A stretch of DNA of 64,000 nt from Taudactylus pleione (Eukaryota > Chordata > Amphibia > Anura > Myobatrachidae). Numbering within the stretch: the stretch's first letter is position 1; each line of letters starts with the position of its first letter. The translations under genes and the position numbers were made by a program. Location of the stretch: NCBI GenBank assembly GCA_031769625.1, contig JAUIMM010000584.1, forward strand, positions 744,001-808,000, read 5' to 3'. The notes under the pieces were generated by a model that saw nothing but the letters and a program-made list of their open reading frames with translations, did no database searches and was not told where the DNA came from. Shown here one piece after another: positions 45,691-55,987 of this stretch.

Positions 45691-46123
45691 GGGCCTCATT
45701 CAGACCCGCTCGCACATGCTCAAGCCCCGGAGCGAGCGAGTGAGAAATTCACTCGCTCCGGGGATCGCTACAAACGGGGTGGCTGTCAATGTTGATCGAC
45801 AGCTCACCCCGTTTTGTAGGCAGGGAGGGGGGGGGGTGGCTGGACAAACGGAGGCGTGCCATTTGGGGCGGCACCACTGACATCACCAGAGATGTCAGTA
45901 GTGAGCTTCCGGCTCTATTAGAGCCGAAAGCTCACTGGGGCTTGCAGCAGACAAGATCCTACCGCAAGGATCTCATTGCAAGCCCCGATGGTCGTGACCA
46001 TCACCTGGCCATTTGCTACAGCTGTGCTAAAAGCCCGGCTTTTTAAAAAAATTTTTAAAAAAAGCGGCCGCCCTCATAGAGAGCGAGCGCTCACTTTTTG
46101 CGAGATGCTCTGAATGAGGGCCC
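45691..46123 (+). mobile_element. palindromic MITE of the GGGCCTGATTCAG family, inside the transposase 3' end
   Basis: The ends GGGCCTCATTCAG and CTGAATGAGGGCC are inverted repeats, with the same modules as 7537-8076 but a shorter loop part. Flanking GTG and CTG give only an imperfect 3-bp duplication. It splits the C-terminal codons of the Harbinger transposase, so it is younger than that element. Confidence 0.75.
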
Positions 46124-47395
46124 TGGTCCGTTGAAATAGGCCATATACTCCTCCCTCACTTCTTTGGCACATGCTGTTGATGTTGTAGGAATTGGTGGTG
46201 CAGACACTGATGTAAACTGGCCAATCTCCTCCGTAGGTCCTCGTTGTGTAGTTTTCCTTCACAGAAAGTTATGCAGCACACAGCATGCCATCACGACCCA
46301 GTGTATCTTCTCCACACGTAGGTTTATGGTAGTGTGGAAAATGCGGAACTGGTTGCTGAGTATTCCAAACGCATTTTCCAATGCGCCGTGCCCGGGATAG
46401 ATGATAGTTGTAGATCCTCTTCTCTCTGGTCAGGCCCCTCTGTGCAAATGGCTTCATCACATGTTCATGAAATGCAAAAGCCTCGTCCGTGACAAAAACG
46501 TAATTTAAGCCGTGCTTTGTCTCGTCCAGTGACGGCAAGTGGAAGGTTTTGTTGGTGAGTCTCTGGTAGAAAGCAGTCTGTTTGAAGGACCCACCATCTG
46601 AAGCACGGCCATTCTTGCCAACATCCACAAAAAAAAATTCATAGTTGGCATTAACCAGTGCCATGAGAACGATGCTGAAGAAGCCTTTGTAGTTGTAGTA
46701 ATATGATCCGGTGTTGGCAGGTGGGTTGATGCGGATGTGTTTTCCATCGATGGCTCCTCCGCAGTTAGGGAAATTCCAACGTTGTTTAAATTCTTCAGCG
46801 ATACTCTTCCACGGTGTTAGGAGACTGGAAAAATAGAAAAAAATTTGCTAAAACATGACTATAATATTGCTTTTCTTTTTTTTTTTTTTTAATATATATA
46901 GACTCCCACCTAACAGCCTGATTTGTCCTCCATGCCGGACCAAAATTTGCTCTGGGACAGCGAGTTGGAAAACTTGACCCCATTAACACCCATTCTACCA
47001 GGACCATCATCTTCTTCAGTACCACCCCCAAAAAAATTAAAAATAACAGGCAAGAAAGCAGCAGCACGCAGAACAGGAGGACTTGTTTCTCCAAAAAGCT
47101 GAAAGCATCCTTCAGAAAGCCCCTGATGATATCGACGATTTTACTGCACATGTTAATAGTCGCATGAGATAAATGGATGAAGTCACTAAGAAAAATCTCC
47201 ACAGGCTCGCCTATGAGATTCTCATTAGGTCACTCAACAGCAATTTGCACAACTTCACCTACATTGCAGACCCACTGCTTTATTCGCCTGCCCCAAGTGC
47301 GTATGTCAGCCCCCCCACCTAGCACCCCAACCACAAGCCAGACCATTTATAATGCTCTGCTGGAGTCAGAGGAGGATTTGCCACGTTACTCTTAA

Positions 47396-47893
47396 TTTTT
47401 AGTTTTTTTCTTCTTGCCTGTACTATCATCACCAAATTTTATCACTCCCAATAGGTGCTGGCTGTATGCTATACAGTGGTGATGACACTAATTGGACAAG
47501 GTCACTACACACATGGCGCAAGTACAGATTGCTGGAAGCCGGGGCCACAATCTGTTCTTGTGCCATGTGTGTATTGGCCTGTTCAAGCTGATGTCTGACC
47601 CACCGTACAACATACAGCAGGCTACCTATTGGGATTGATAAAATTTGGTAATAATGCTGTTTTGTACAATTTATATACGTTTATTTTATATATTAAATAT
47701 AACGTAGTGTACTGTTGTTGCCACACAAATGTTCATGACTGCCATGCAGCACTAACTTGTTAATGCAGCCTTATTGGCTGTCACAGTTATTATAAAGAGT
47801 TAAATTGAAAAAAAAAAAAAACAGAAAAAAAATAAAAACTTTTTTTCTTTCACAAGAATAAGTGTAGTGTGTTTTTTTTTTTTTTTTCCTTAC
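47396..47893. other. shared 3' flank of the accessory gene and transposase intron
   Basis: AT-rich. Holds a near-palindromic part (GGTGCTGGCTGTATGCTATAC, AATTGGACAAGG / CACATGGCGCAAG...CTTGTGCCATGTGTG) between about 47453 and 47660 and poly-A/T tracts near 47810-47890. No codons recognised. Confidence 0.45.
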
Positions 47894-48012
47894 CTTGCAA
47901 TCCTGGTACTGCAGCACTTTAACGATAGCCTTGCAGGTCTCTGGAATGATGACACCCAAGGACTGAGGTGAGATGAGTGTCCCAAACTTCAGGTCTTCAA
48001 ATGACCTTCCTA

Positions 48013-48330
48013 CAGGCTTGCCTACCCTCCCGATTTGGTCGGGAGCCTCCCGAATATCGGGTGCCGCTCCCGACCCCCCGGAAAGGCAGGCAAGCCTCCC
48101 GGCTGCCGCCTACCCCCCCGGACTACTAGTAAAAACCCCCGCTGCCGGGGGGCCCGATGACGCGATTCGCGCTGAATCGCGTCATCGAGGCTCCGCTCCC
48201 TGCTTTACAATGCCTTTTTTCCGGCCCCAGCCCCGCCCCCAAAACGGCATCACAGTCCGGCCACGCCCCCCACAGAATGCAGGCATTCAGCGCCCTCCCG
48301 GAAGGAGGGAGCTGAATGTCGGCAAGTATG
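48013..48330. mobile_element. hAT MITE, exact TSD CCTTCCTA, inside the transposase
   Basis: The ends CAGGCTTGCCTACCCTCCCG and GTCGGCAAGTATG are inverted repeats with exact CCTTCCTA on both sides (48005-48012, 48331-48338). It interrupts the transposase between RYLAIG and SFEDLKF. Same family as 40083-40452. Confidence 0.88.
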
Positions 48331-48710
48331 CCTTCCTATAGCCAGGTACCTCAGGGTAGCCACCAGTCTCTCTTCAGCAGGGATTGCCCTCTGCCACCTT
48401 GTGTCTTGCCTCCGGATGTGGCGGGTTCACCAGATGCAGCAACTCCTGGAAGGTGGCGTCATCCATGCGCAGGTAGTTGCGAGTCGTCTGGGTTGTTCTC
48501 CTTGATCTCCGTCAGCAGGGACATGTGAGAGCGAGTATCCCTTTGCTGCAGCCAGTCCTTGGTCCAGCATGTTCTTCTCCTCTTTCGCTGGGCCCTCTCC
48601 TGGATCACCTTGACCCCAGCTTTGGCAACCAACACTCTATACCAATAGCGATCCACCAGCACAGAATTCAGGAACAGGATAAAATGCACACTTGCAGGTA
48701 GATAACACAT

Positions 48711-49082
48711 TTTGTAAAAGGCAAGCCAAAATAAAGAGCACAGTAGCAATGTACAGGTTTCAGCAGGTATACACCTAGCCTCACTAGTAGCAAAGCAGAA
48801 TGTGCACAGGGTTAATATGGTGCCTGCTTTTTATACCCCCTGGCTAGCCCCTCCCATTGTTTTTATTATTTAAATTTCCCACCAATCATGAAGAGCCTCT
48901 TCTGTTGTTTTGGATTTATCATCACGATGCGTGCGATCCTTTAGATCGTGAGATTGGAAGTCAAATTGGCAGCTTTTTGGACCTAATCGTGCTCATGACT
49001 GCCGGGAAGCTCCCGGGGAGAGTTCAGGGGAAATCGTACACGATGTCGAATCGTGAGCACATCGCTATGTCTGTGGGCACCT
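48711..49082. other. 5' flank of the transposase and right end of the Harbinger element
   Basis: Holds CCTTTAGATCGTGAG / CACGAT-type inverted motifs and the terminal repeat. A TATA-like ATAAAAAGC on the minus strand (rc of GCTTTTTAT, 48826-48834) lies upstream of the transposase start and could be its promoter. Confidence 0.4.
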
Positions 49083-49152
49083 TTAATATGCGGGGATCCA
49101 CATAACATGATTTCTTTGTTATTGCCTTTTCTGGTGATGGGCACCGTGCTGT

Positions 49153-49751
49153 GGACCTGATTCAGAACCGCTCGCTAGCAAGCGGCCACTCGTTGCAGAC
49201 GATATACGCTAATGTGCTTATGCGTGTAGTTCGCAGTGCGCGCGCGCAAACTAGTACGAGCGATTGGAATGTGCTCACTCGCCCTGCCAAGACTGCCCAG
49301 TGGAATGAGTGACATGAGAGGCCGTTTGTGGGTGGTAACGGGCAGGGCAGTAGTAACGGGGGAGCGGAGTTGCGGACGCAGGCGTACCAGAGTGTTTCAA
49401 CGCTGTTTCAGAGACATGCATAATTAACAGGCAGCGTCATAGTACACATCACCTGGTTGATTTTTACACAGAACTGCTCGCAGTGCTTGCTGTAGAGTAC
49501 AGTCAACTACGGTCTGATCCGATGGTTCCCGATGTACCGATGGTTGTATATACTTCCTGGAGATGACATACGCTAGTGGACAGCTAAAGACAGGCTGGTG
49601 GGCGTCTATAAACACAAACTGATCGCTCGCCAAGACATAGTGGGCGTGCTTATGTCTTGCTGTGCGAGCGGATGCCTTGACGTCACTTAGCTGAATTTCC
49701 ATACACTGGGAGCGGCTGGCCGCATCTAGCGAGCGGGTCTGAATCAGGCCC
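49153..49751. mobile_element. long MITE of the GGGCCTGATTCAG group
   Basis: The ends GGACCTGATTCAGAACCGCT and AGCGGGTCTGAATCAGGCCC (with CTAGCGAGC/GCTCGCTAG inside) are inverted repeats. The interior (GTTTGTGGGTGGTAACGGGC, GACGCAGGCGTACCAGA, GCATAATTAACAGGCAGCGT) is shared with 53701-54286. No clear target duplication. Confidence 0.7.
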
Positions 49752-51207
49752 CGTGTTTGACTGCCCAGCTGCTGGAGGACTTTATGCCACAAGATCGCAT
49801 GCACAGATGAAATATTTTGTTACAGTTTTCTGAATGTAAGTTGTATATTTTAAAGATCTAAATGTTTACCTGTAACCCACTTCCTATTATCAAAGGCAAA
49901 GCTGTCCACTTGACTTTCACTTAAGTCCTAACAATTAGGGTTATTTACATTCATCATTGTTCTGAAGTCTTCGGGTGGGCTGTAGAACTATGTTCACCAT
50001 TGTTTGTCACCTGCACTGGATTTCCCTGCTGTATACAACACTATATATAAACCTGTGGGATGCCTTTGAAAAATGCTGAGAACTGCGTTTGAGTTTCCCT
50101 TCTTGTTTTGTGGAAAAATAACTGCACAGATAGGGAACCGTCATCTGCGTATTAGTATCTCTAAAATACAGGTAGACAACCCGTGGCTTTTCCAGCTGTT
50201 CTGCCATAGTAAGTTTGATTTCCTAGCCTATGCCAAATCCTGTCTGTGTTCTCTTTAAACTGAATACAGGTATAAATATTTAAAACTCCATTTTAAAATA
50301 GAATATTTATTATATTTGTTTATCTTTGCGGTAGAGATATCAGAGAAATGTAGGTATTTCTTTTTAAGAAACTGACCTCGGCGTTTTCTCCACCAGTTCG
50401 CTTATAGACATTATACAGTAGCTGTTTGATTTGTCCAGTCATCCCTGAAAGGGTAATCATAATTTTTTACAAGGCCTGATGGATAAAGTCCTACCTATAA
50501 TTTTCATTTATTGACAAAGGCATTAACATGGTACCGACAACAACGGAGAATGATAAAATAAACAACTGGAACTTGAGGCATATATGGTTACATAACATCC
50601 TCCACTTCTTCTATTATTGGAATGAATTTGGCCCAGTGTTGAGACCCCACAAGACTTCCGTGTCTGTGGGGATGAAATCTGCCTTGGTTACAGTAGTAAA
50701 TGGTTGGATGATCGTCTTTGTTAGGGAAGCACAACCCCTATCATACTGTTAGTTCATGAAGAGAGATTTCAAAAAACAGCAACAAAATAGTTTATTTTGC
50801 ATAGAAAAATTGCTCTGCAGCACCCGCTAAAGCCCCTAATAGATCCTCCCTTAAATCTAATTACCAGAGGGTGATATTCCGGTAACATATATTTTGTCCA
50901 TTTGTAAAAATAAAAACTTCTGAAAATGTATATGTATATATTACACAAACATGCATTTACACACACATACTATCACTGCTTGGGGCGAAGGAAACCTAGA
51001 GGAGGAGACATCCGGACAGCAGAGCAGAATGACATGTAAGGTCAGAGCTGCTGTTCTGGGCATGCACAGCAGCTCCCATTCACCAGCTGTATGCCTGCCG
51101 TCAACAGAGAACTCTGTCAATCAGAGTTCTCTGTTCGAAGAGATGCCAGGGCAGACACAGCTGTCTCAGTATCAGAATTCAAAAAATGTAAATAAGTGGG
51201 CCGGCTA
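49752..51207. other. non-coding, nothing recognised
   Basis: AT-rich; frames are short. A GAGAACTCTGTCAATCAGAGTTCTCTG hairpin lies near 51107-51134. Confidence 0.45.
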
Positions 51208-51505
51208 GGGTGTTTTTTGGTACTCTGAAAACCCCCCCTTTGTGTGCTACTAATGTACATAGTACCAGGTATTTCTCTCGCCATTGCCCCCAAATATTTT
51301 TACTTCTAACTTTTAGTAAGTGATGTAATTTAGTGAAATTTGACACAGACATACCTTGATCTATGAGAAACATAAGTAAGTCATAGCAAGTGTTAACTTC
51401 CTCATGTTTCTCATAGACCAAGGTATGTCTGTGTCAAATTTCACTAAATTACGTCAATGACTTTGAAAGAAAAACTTTGGGGCCAATAGCGAGTAGAACA
51501 CCCTG
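51208..51505. mobile_element. mariner-type MITE with long hairpin, TSD TA
   Basis: The ends GGGTGTT and AACACCCTG next to TA dinucleotides, with an inner inverted repeat of about 54 bp per arm (GTGAAATTTGACACAGACAT near 51331 and its complement near 51440), separated by about 30 bp. 298 bp. End assignment is tentative. Confidence 0.55.
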
Positions 51506-51713
51506 TATTATTTAAAATGAGCTTTTACACCTCTCAGGCACACATTTTTCCTGCATTATACATGTATACATATGTATCTGCTCATTGCGACTATTAATAA
51601 CTCAGACTAGTGTACACATTTGTGCGTACTGCATTTCTTATATATTTTAGCTACCTGATTTATTGTCTTTCTTTTCTTCTTACACATTTTACATTCTCAC
51701 AACAACACACTGG

Positions 51714-51907
51714 GCCTGATTTGCAGTGTTGATGCTGCATTCAGTTGCCCGAAGTCTATTCATTCTTCCCGATTCTTAGGGCTCAGAGATGCAGAACACA
51801 ATTGGAAGCACAGTCTGTGAGATTCAGTGGGTGTTTCTGGGAGGTAACTGAGGGGCGGCTAAGCAGATGTGGGCATGTTGTGAGTGTGTGGTGCTGTAAG
51901 TGGCTCT
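51714..51907. mobile_element. left end fragment of a GGGCCTGATT-type MITE
   Basis: GGGCCTGATTTGCAG resembles the family terminus. It may be the left part of a copy whose right end is at 52597, split by the insertion at 51908-52408. Confidence 0.4.
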
Positions 51908-52408
51908 GGGCCTGTTTCAGCCTGTTTCAGCACGGATCGCAATTGTGATCGCAGCTACGTAATCGCACGCAATGCAGCTAATGTCTGCCACAGCTCAGCC
52001 AGCATAGAGACGCCCACTACTGCTCTCTCACATCCGTAATACCTCGCAGTCTTGCGTATACATCGGTAACTTCAAAGCACATCTGCCCATCACACACAAT
52101 ACAGCAGCTCTGACCCATCGCAGAAATTGCAAGTCTTGTCGCACGCAGAAGGCTCTCAAACTGCGTATGCAATCGCAGTGGCTAATTTATGCACACCCAT
52201 GCAGCAGACAGGCACGTCTGCCTTTCTGCAACCACTCCCCTGTCACCACCCCCAAATGTTCATGGCCTGTCACTCACTCTGCGATGGATTCCTGTCTGCG
52301 TGTGTTATCGCAGTGCGATCGCCGAGCACATGTGGTGCATACGCAGTATGCAACAATCGGCCGATCTGCATACGTGGTTGCAATTGCAATCCGTGCTGAA
52401 TCAGGCCC
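51908..52408. mobile_element. MITE, TSD TCT
   Basis: The ends GGGCCTGTTTCAG (CACGGATCGCAATTG further in) and CTGAATCAGGCCC (CAATTGCAATCCGTG) are inverted repeats, flanked by TCT (51905-51907, 52409-52411). The interior is rich in ATCGCA-type phrases. 501 bp, non-coding. Confidence 0.7.
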
Positions 52409-52476
52409 TCTGTGAAAAGATGCACAACTGCTCACACAGGAGTCCATACTCGAATGTAGAAATTGCACCGGCCCTA

Positions 52477-52597
52477 GGGCTGATTCAAGTTTGTGTCCGA
52501 GATGGAACTGCACCGTTGATGTGAGTGTCTCATTATTAATGAAAGCAGCTGTGGCATTAGCATAAGAGGCGTCAGTGTGTGACCCCGAATCAGGCCC
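52477..52597. mobile_element. short GGGCCTGATT-type MITE piece
   Basis: GGGCTGATTCAAG and CGAATCAGGCCC are inverted ends 121 bp apart. No clear target duplication; may be part of a split copy beginning at 51714. Confidence 0.4.
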
Positions 52598-53125
52598 ATT
52601 AGCATCATTACCTTTCTAGCTTTTCTAGCTTTTGATACAGTCAGGAAATTGTGATCTCATCTAATGCATTTTCAAAAACATAATTGGGCTGATGCAGAAT
52701 GAGAACTAGGCCAGTTTGCATACCATGCCCAGAGAGATTTACGTGAATCTGCCACGCCAGCTTGCGCCTGGAGAGGCAGATTTTGAGCAGGGTGGGGTGT
52801 TCTAAAGCAAGCAGAGTACAGTTAGGGTGCGTTTGAGTAATTGCAAACAGATGAGACAAACAGACTCCTGTCTGTACCATATTATCTGCTCATGCTTGAG
52901 GGCAGACGCAAATACACGATGATGATTATGGTCAGGGCCGTAACTAGGGTGGTGCGACAGGTGCCATGGCACAGGGCAGGGGTCACTGTTTGGGCCTGTC
53001 AATTATCTGTTTGTAATCATTCCACTTGTAGCTTTCTCTTCTTTTATCCCTGGCCGCCCCTATCTCCTCTCTGGCCACCTCCCACCTCCCCACCTCTCTT
53101 TTATTTAAAACACACATTTCAAAAG
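52598..53125. other. non-coding; hAT-like terminus at 52934
   Basis: CAGGGCCGTAACTAGGG at 52934 looks like a hAT left end of a type common in frogs, but I could not find its right end or a duplication. The rest is unremarkable. Confidence 0.35.
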
Positions 53126-53330
53126 ATAGGTTTGGGGCACCCGGGGAGACTTAGGGTCAGGCACCCCCCCGGGAGGGTTAAGCTAGGGGAAGGGGGGGTT
53201 AGGGTTAGGCACCACCGGGGGGAGGTTGGGGTTAGGCACCCCCCCCGGGGGACTTAGGTGTAGGCAGCGCGGAAGGGGGGTGTTAGGGTTAGGCACTTAG
53301 AGGGGGGGATTAGGGGGTTAGGTTAGTTTA
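53126..53330. repeat. G-rich minisatellite with TTAGGGTTAGGCAC units
   Basis: Five to six irregular units of about 30 bp contain GTTAGGGTTAGGCACC or variants, followed by G or C runs of 5-8. Each unit has two or fewer TTAGGG-like hexamers, so it is not a telomere. Frequent G runs suggest G-quadruplex potential. Confidence 0.8.
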
Positions 53331-53700
53331 TACTTACCATAGGGATGATCGGGATTTCCAGCGCTGTTGGGCTTCTGCTGCCGGGCTCTGCTGATCTGTC
53401 GGGAATCGAACTGCCGGCCATGCGGCAGCGGGATTCCATACCGATTCCCCTCAAATACTCTTTCCGGTGAATTCAGCTTTAGATTCAGGGTACATACACT
53501 GATCTCCCCGCCGCTGATATTTGCTGTATATACACTACAAGCAGGATTCTTTGTATAACTTCAGTCGGTGATCTACACTGCTGGCTCCAGGTTTGAGCAC
53601 GGCATCAGTGCTCTCCTAAGGCTAGAACTGGTGAGTTATACTGCATAATTATTTTGTATCATCAGTGTAGCTATTGGATTCACACTATATTTGGCACTGA
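53331..53700. other. non-coding, nothing recognised
   Basis: About 370 bp without a supported feature. Confidence 0.5.
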
Positions 53701-54286
53701 GGGCCAAATATAAGCGGCCGCTCATTCGCTCCGAGCGATGTTCGCACATCTGCACATGCGTACGGGTCGTAATGCGCATGCGCCAACCAGTCATTGCGGT
53801 CAGAAATCGAGCGCTCGCAAAATAGCGAGTGCCTGCTAATTTGAGTGACAGGATGAGGCGTTTGTGGGTGGTAACAGGGGAAGGTGCTTGAAAACGGAGA
53901 GTGGTGATCCGTACGCAGGCGTGCCAAACGGTCAAAACGGGCGTTTTAAGGGTGTGCATAATTAACAAAGCAGCGTCATCGACCACGTCACTTGGTTGTT
54001 TCTTAGCCTGAACTGTTCGCATGATTGCGGTAGGAAAATCCTACCACAAGCACTGCGAGCAGTTCAGACACCTTTCGATGTACTCGATTAATCAAATAAA
54101 TAGCGGAGATGACGTAGGATGCGAGCGGCCAGGGGGCGTCTTTACAAAATAGCGAGCGCATGTTTCATTAGCTCGCTCAGACATAGAGGCGTCAACAGAC
54201 CGCAAAGAGCGAGCGCTCAATTTAAATATCCGGCCACTTTTTCTGAACGAGCGAGCGCAAATAGCGTCCGGCTCTGAATCAGGCCC
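53701..54286. mobile_element. long MITE of the GGGCCTGATTCAG group, TSD TGA
   Basis: The right end GGCTCTGAATCAGGCCC is typical; the left end GGGCCAAATATAAGCGG is altered. TGA lies on both sides (53698-53700, 54287-54289). The interior is shared with 49153-49751 (GTTTGTGGGTGGTAAC, CGCAGGCGTGCCA, GCATAATTAAC). Confidence 0.65.
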
Positions 54287-54289
54287 TGA

Positions 54290-55987
54290 GGCCACAATCT
54301 CTTTTGTGTCTTATGTCCCTATTTGAAAAAAATAGGGGGCACTACTGTTCTAGTTACGTCTGTGATTATGGTCACCAACACCAGCGAACCTCTTGTGACT
54401 GCCTGATTGCGAATGCGAAGCTGTCACTAGATGCTTTATTCGTTACTCATGCATATCTTAGGCTTTTGTGTGCAGATTTTAGCAATGTTTTTCTTTTTCA
54501 TACACAAGATGGAGAGTTGTATTTGAGTTTCTTTTGTTTTTTAAGTTATAGGGACGATTTAGAGATGGATGCAATGTCCTTGTCGGATGCAGTGGAGTGA
54601 TTTTTTTATCAGTGCTCCAGCTTCAGAGTTGCATTGTACACATTCAACGATTTTACTTAGCGGCGGTGGACGCAGCGAGTGACAGGTAGTAACCGTTTGG
54701 GGAGCTAACAGAGGTTGACTACAAAATCGCAGGCGTATCACCACCATTTTCTGGTATGTCCTAGTCGGCTGCTGCAAATTCATCGCAGTGGGACTGGTTC
54801 CGCGGTCTTAGTTGAGACGGTTATTCTGAGACACCATAGGGTTGCTCAGAAGTTCGATGGTGCGACCGATGTTCCCAAAGTTGCATTTTTTGTACGTAAC
54901 CGGCAGATTTGATATGCCGGTGGTGGGTGTCTCTGTAGACAGGACAGCAGCCCATAGTGATGCCAAGTAGAGCATGCATATTTGGCAAGCAAAACAATTG
55001 GCTAAAAACATGTGTCTGATCGTATGCCTAAAGACACTTACACAGGCTTGCCAGTCATTCATACTGCATGGAAAGGAAGTAACTCAGGGAAAAATGTGTT
55101 CTCAACAGTCAATGGTAATGCATGTAATAAAACAATGTGCAAACTGTCATCAAAACGCCTCTCAAGGGACAGAGAAGATGTATTAACTTGACCAGTGGCC
55201 AGAAGGAACAAAATTTTCAGTTGAAACGGTTCCCTGTCCACGTGCCAGTGCATTGTGTGACAGCATGACCAGTGTTGCTGGTGGATTTGTAACTGGGACG
55301 CACAGACATTTAACCTTCAAAGGAAATGCTGAAATACATAAAAAGCATCCCCTAAATCCCCTCTACCCCACACAAGTTTTACAATAAGTGTATTATGTTA
55401 AAAATGTACTGTACCATGATGAGTGTAATATCGCAAGAAATACCCTACAAGTGAAAACTTCATTTTATTAAATATTAAATTGTAAACAGTTTTTTTCTGC
55501 CATATGTTTTTATTTTTTTTCAGCAGAACCATCTTGATTTATGTTGGCCTAGGCGGTTATTTATGACATATAAACTTGCAGAGACTAAATGATTCCTCCT
55601 CTTGGTGATGTCGCATCCCTCTGTTTGCACTTGCGCACTTTGTTTTACACCAATGAGCACAGGTTTGCATCCAAGATGGCAGCTTGTGACTTTGACCAAT
55701 GGGAAGAACTACACTGAGCAAAGGCCTTTATTCTAAGTTCGGCTATGTTGTGGACCCATATAAAGATATTTTAGTATTCTGGAGTGAGATTATTAAAAAT
55801 ATAATATGTGTGTACGTTTTCTTTTTTCTTTTAAGTGAAAATTCAAATTCACAGAACCACAATTTGTGGAATTCAGCATTATTCACAAATCTGTGTCTAA
55901 ATTTGGTTGAATCTGCACAAATTGGGTTTCTTTGATCTTCTACGGTACATTTCTACAATTGAGATGCACATACAATAGGGGTGAAGA
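54290..55987. other. non-coding; weak relic of the same MITE group near 54650-54800
   Basis: GAGTGACAGGTAGTAACCG and ATCGCAGGCGTATCACC resemble the interior of 49153-49751 but no ends are visible. The rest is AT-rich and the frames (54304-54600 and others) show no domain. Confidence 0.4.

Larger units (their letters stand above)
45160..47395 (+). pseudogene. Harbinger accessory MADF/BESS-like DNA-binding protein, two exons
   Basis: Exon 1 (45160-45573) starts MSMGSEQEFVMGFLEILQSK, with ECLWRISCQQYLNKSQKLAA typical of MADF/Myb-SANT-like domains, and ends in EREGEEEAAEVSGPSEEIL before a GTAAGT donor. Exon 2 starts at 46917 after a poly-T tract and CACCTAACAG, and continues in phase 0 with PDLSSMPDQNLLWDSEL and a serine/proline/lysine part. 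After a 1-nt shift comes a BESS-like helix (DDIDDFTAHVNSRM, NLHRLAYEILIRSLN), and after another a tail LLESEEDLPRYS with stop at 47395. Such proteins bring the transposase to the nucleus and to the ends. The intron contains the transposase's second exon on the other strand. Confidence 0.78.
45656..48710 (-). pseudogene. PIF/Harbinger DDE transposase, two exons, broken
   Basis: Exon 1 (about 48710-47894) encodes RRRTCWTKDWLQQRDTRSH, then after a shift NYLRMDDATFQELLHLVNP, RLVATLRYLAIG and, beyond the hAT insert, SFEDLKFGTLISPQSLGVII; it ends DCK before a GTAAGG donor. Exon 2 starts at 46824 after TTTTTCCAG with SPNTVEEYRSIAEEF, FPNCGGAIDGKHIRINPP (first Asp), FVDVGKNGRASDGGSF (second Asp), TREKRIYNYHLSRARR and, one nucleotide out of frame, LENAFGILSNQFRIFH (catalytic Glu). 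An in-frame stop follows HNFL. The last residues (REEYMAYFNGPG and VPWQEDCM) are separated by the MITE at 45691-46123. The enzyme cuts at the terminal repeats and inserts at TWA-like sites. Confidence 0.88.
43972..49082. mobile_element. PIF/Harbinger transposon, two-gene, nearly complete (5.1 kb)
   Basis: The ends AGCTGCCCACACACATAGCG and (complement) AGGTGCCCACAGACATAGCG are inverted repeats about 24 bp long. Flanks are TAA (43969-43971) and TTA (49083-49085), a 3-bp duplication with one difference. It carries a plus-strand MADF/BESS-type gene and a minus-strand DDE transposase, the two proteins Harbinger elements need. Two later insertions (MITE 45691-46123, hAT MITE 48013-48330) and several frameshifts show it is dead. 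Confidence 0.88.

Noticed and set aside
53126..53330. interstitial telomere
   Set aside because: TTAGGG hexamers are not arranged in tandem; they are part of a longer irregular unit.
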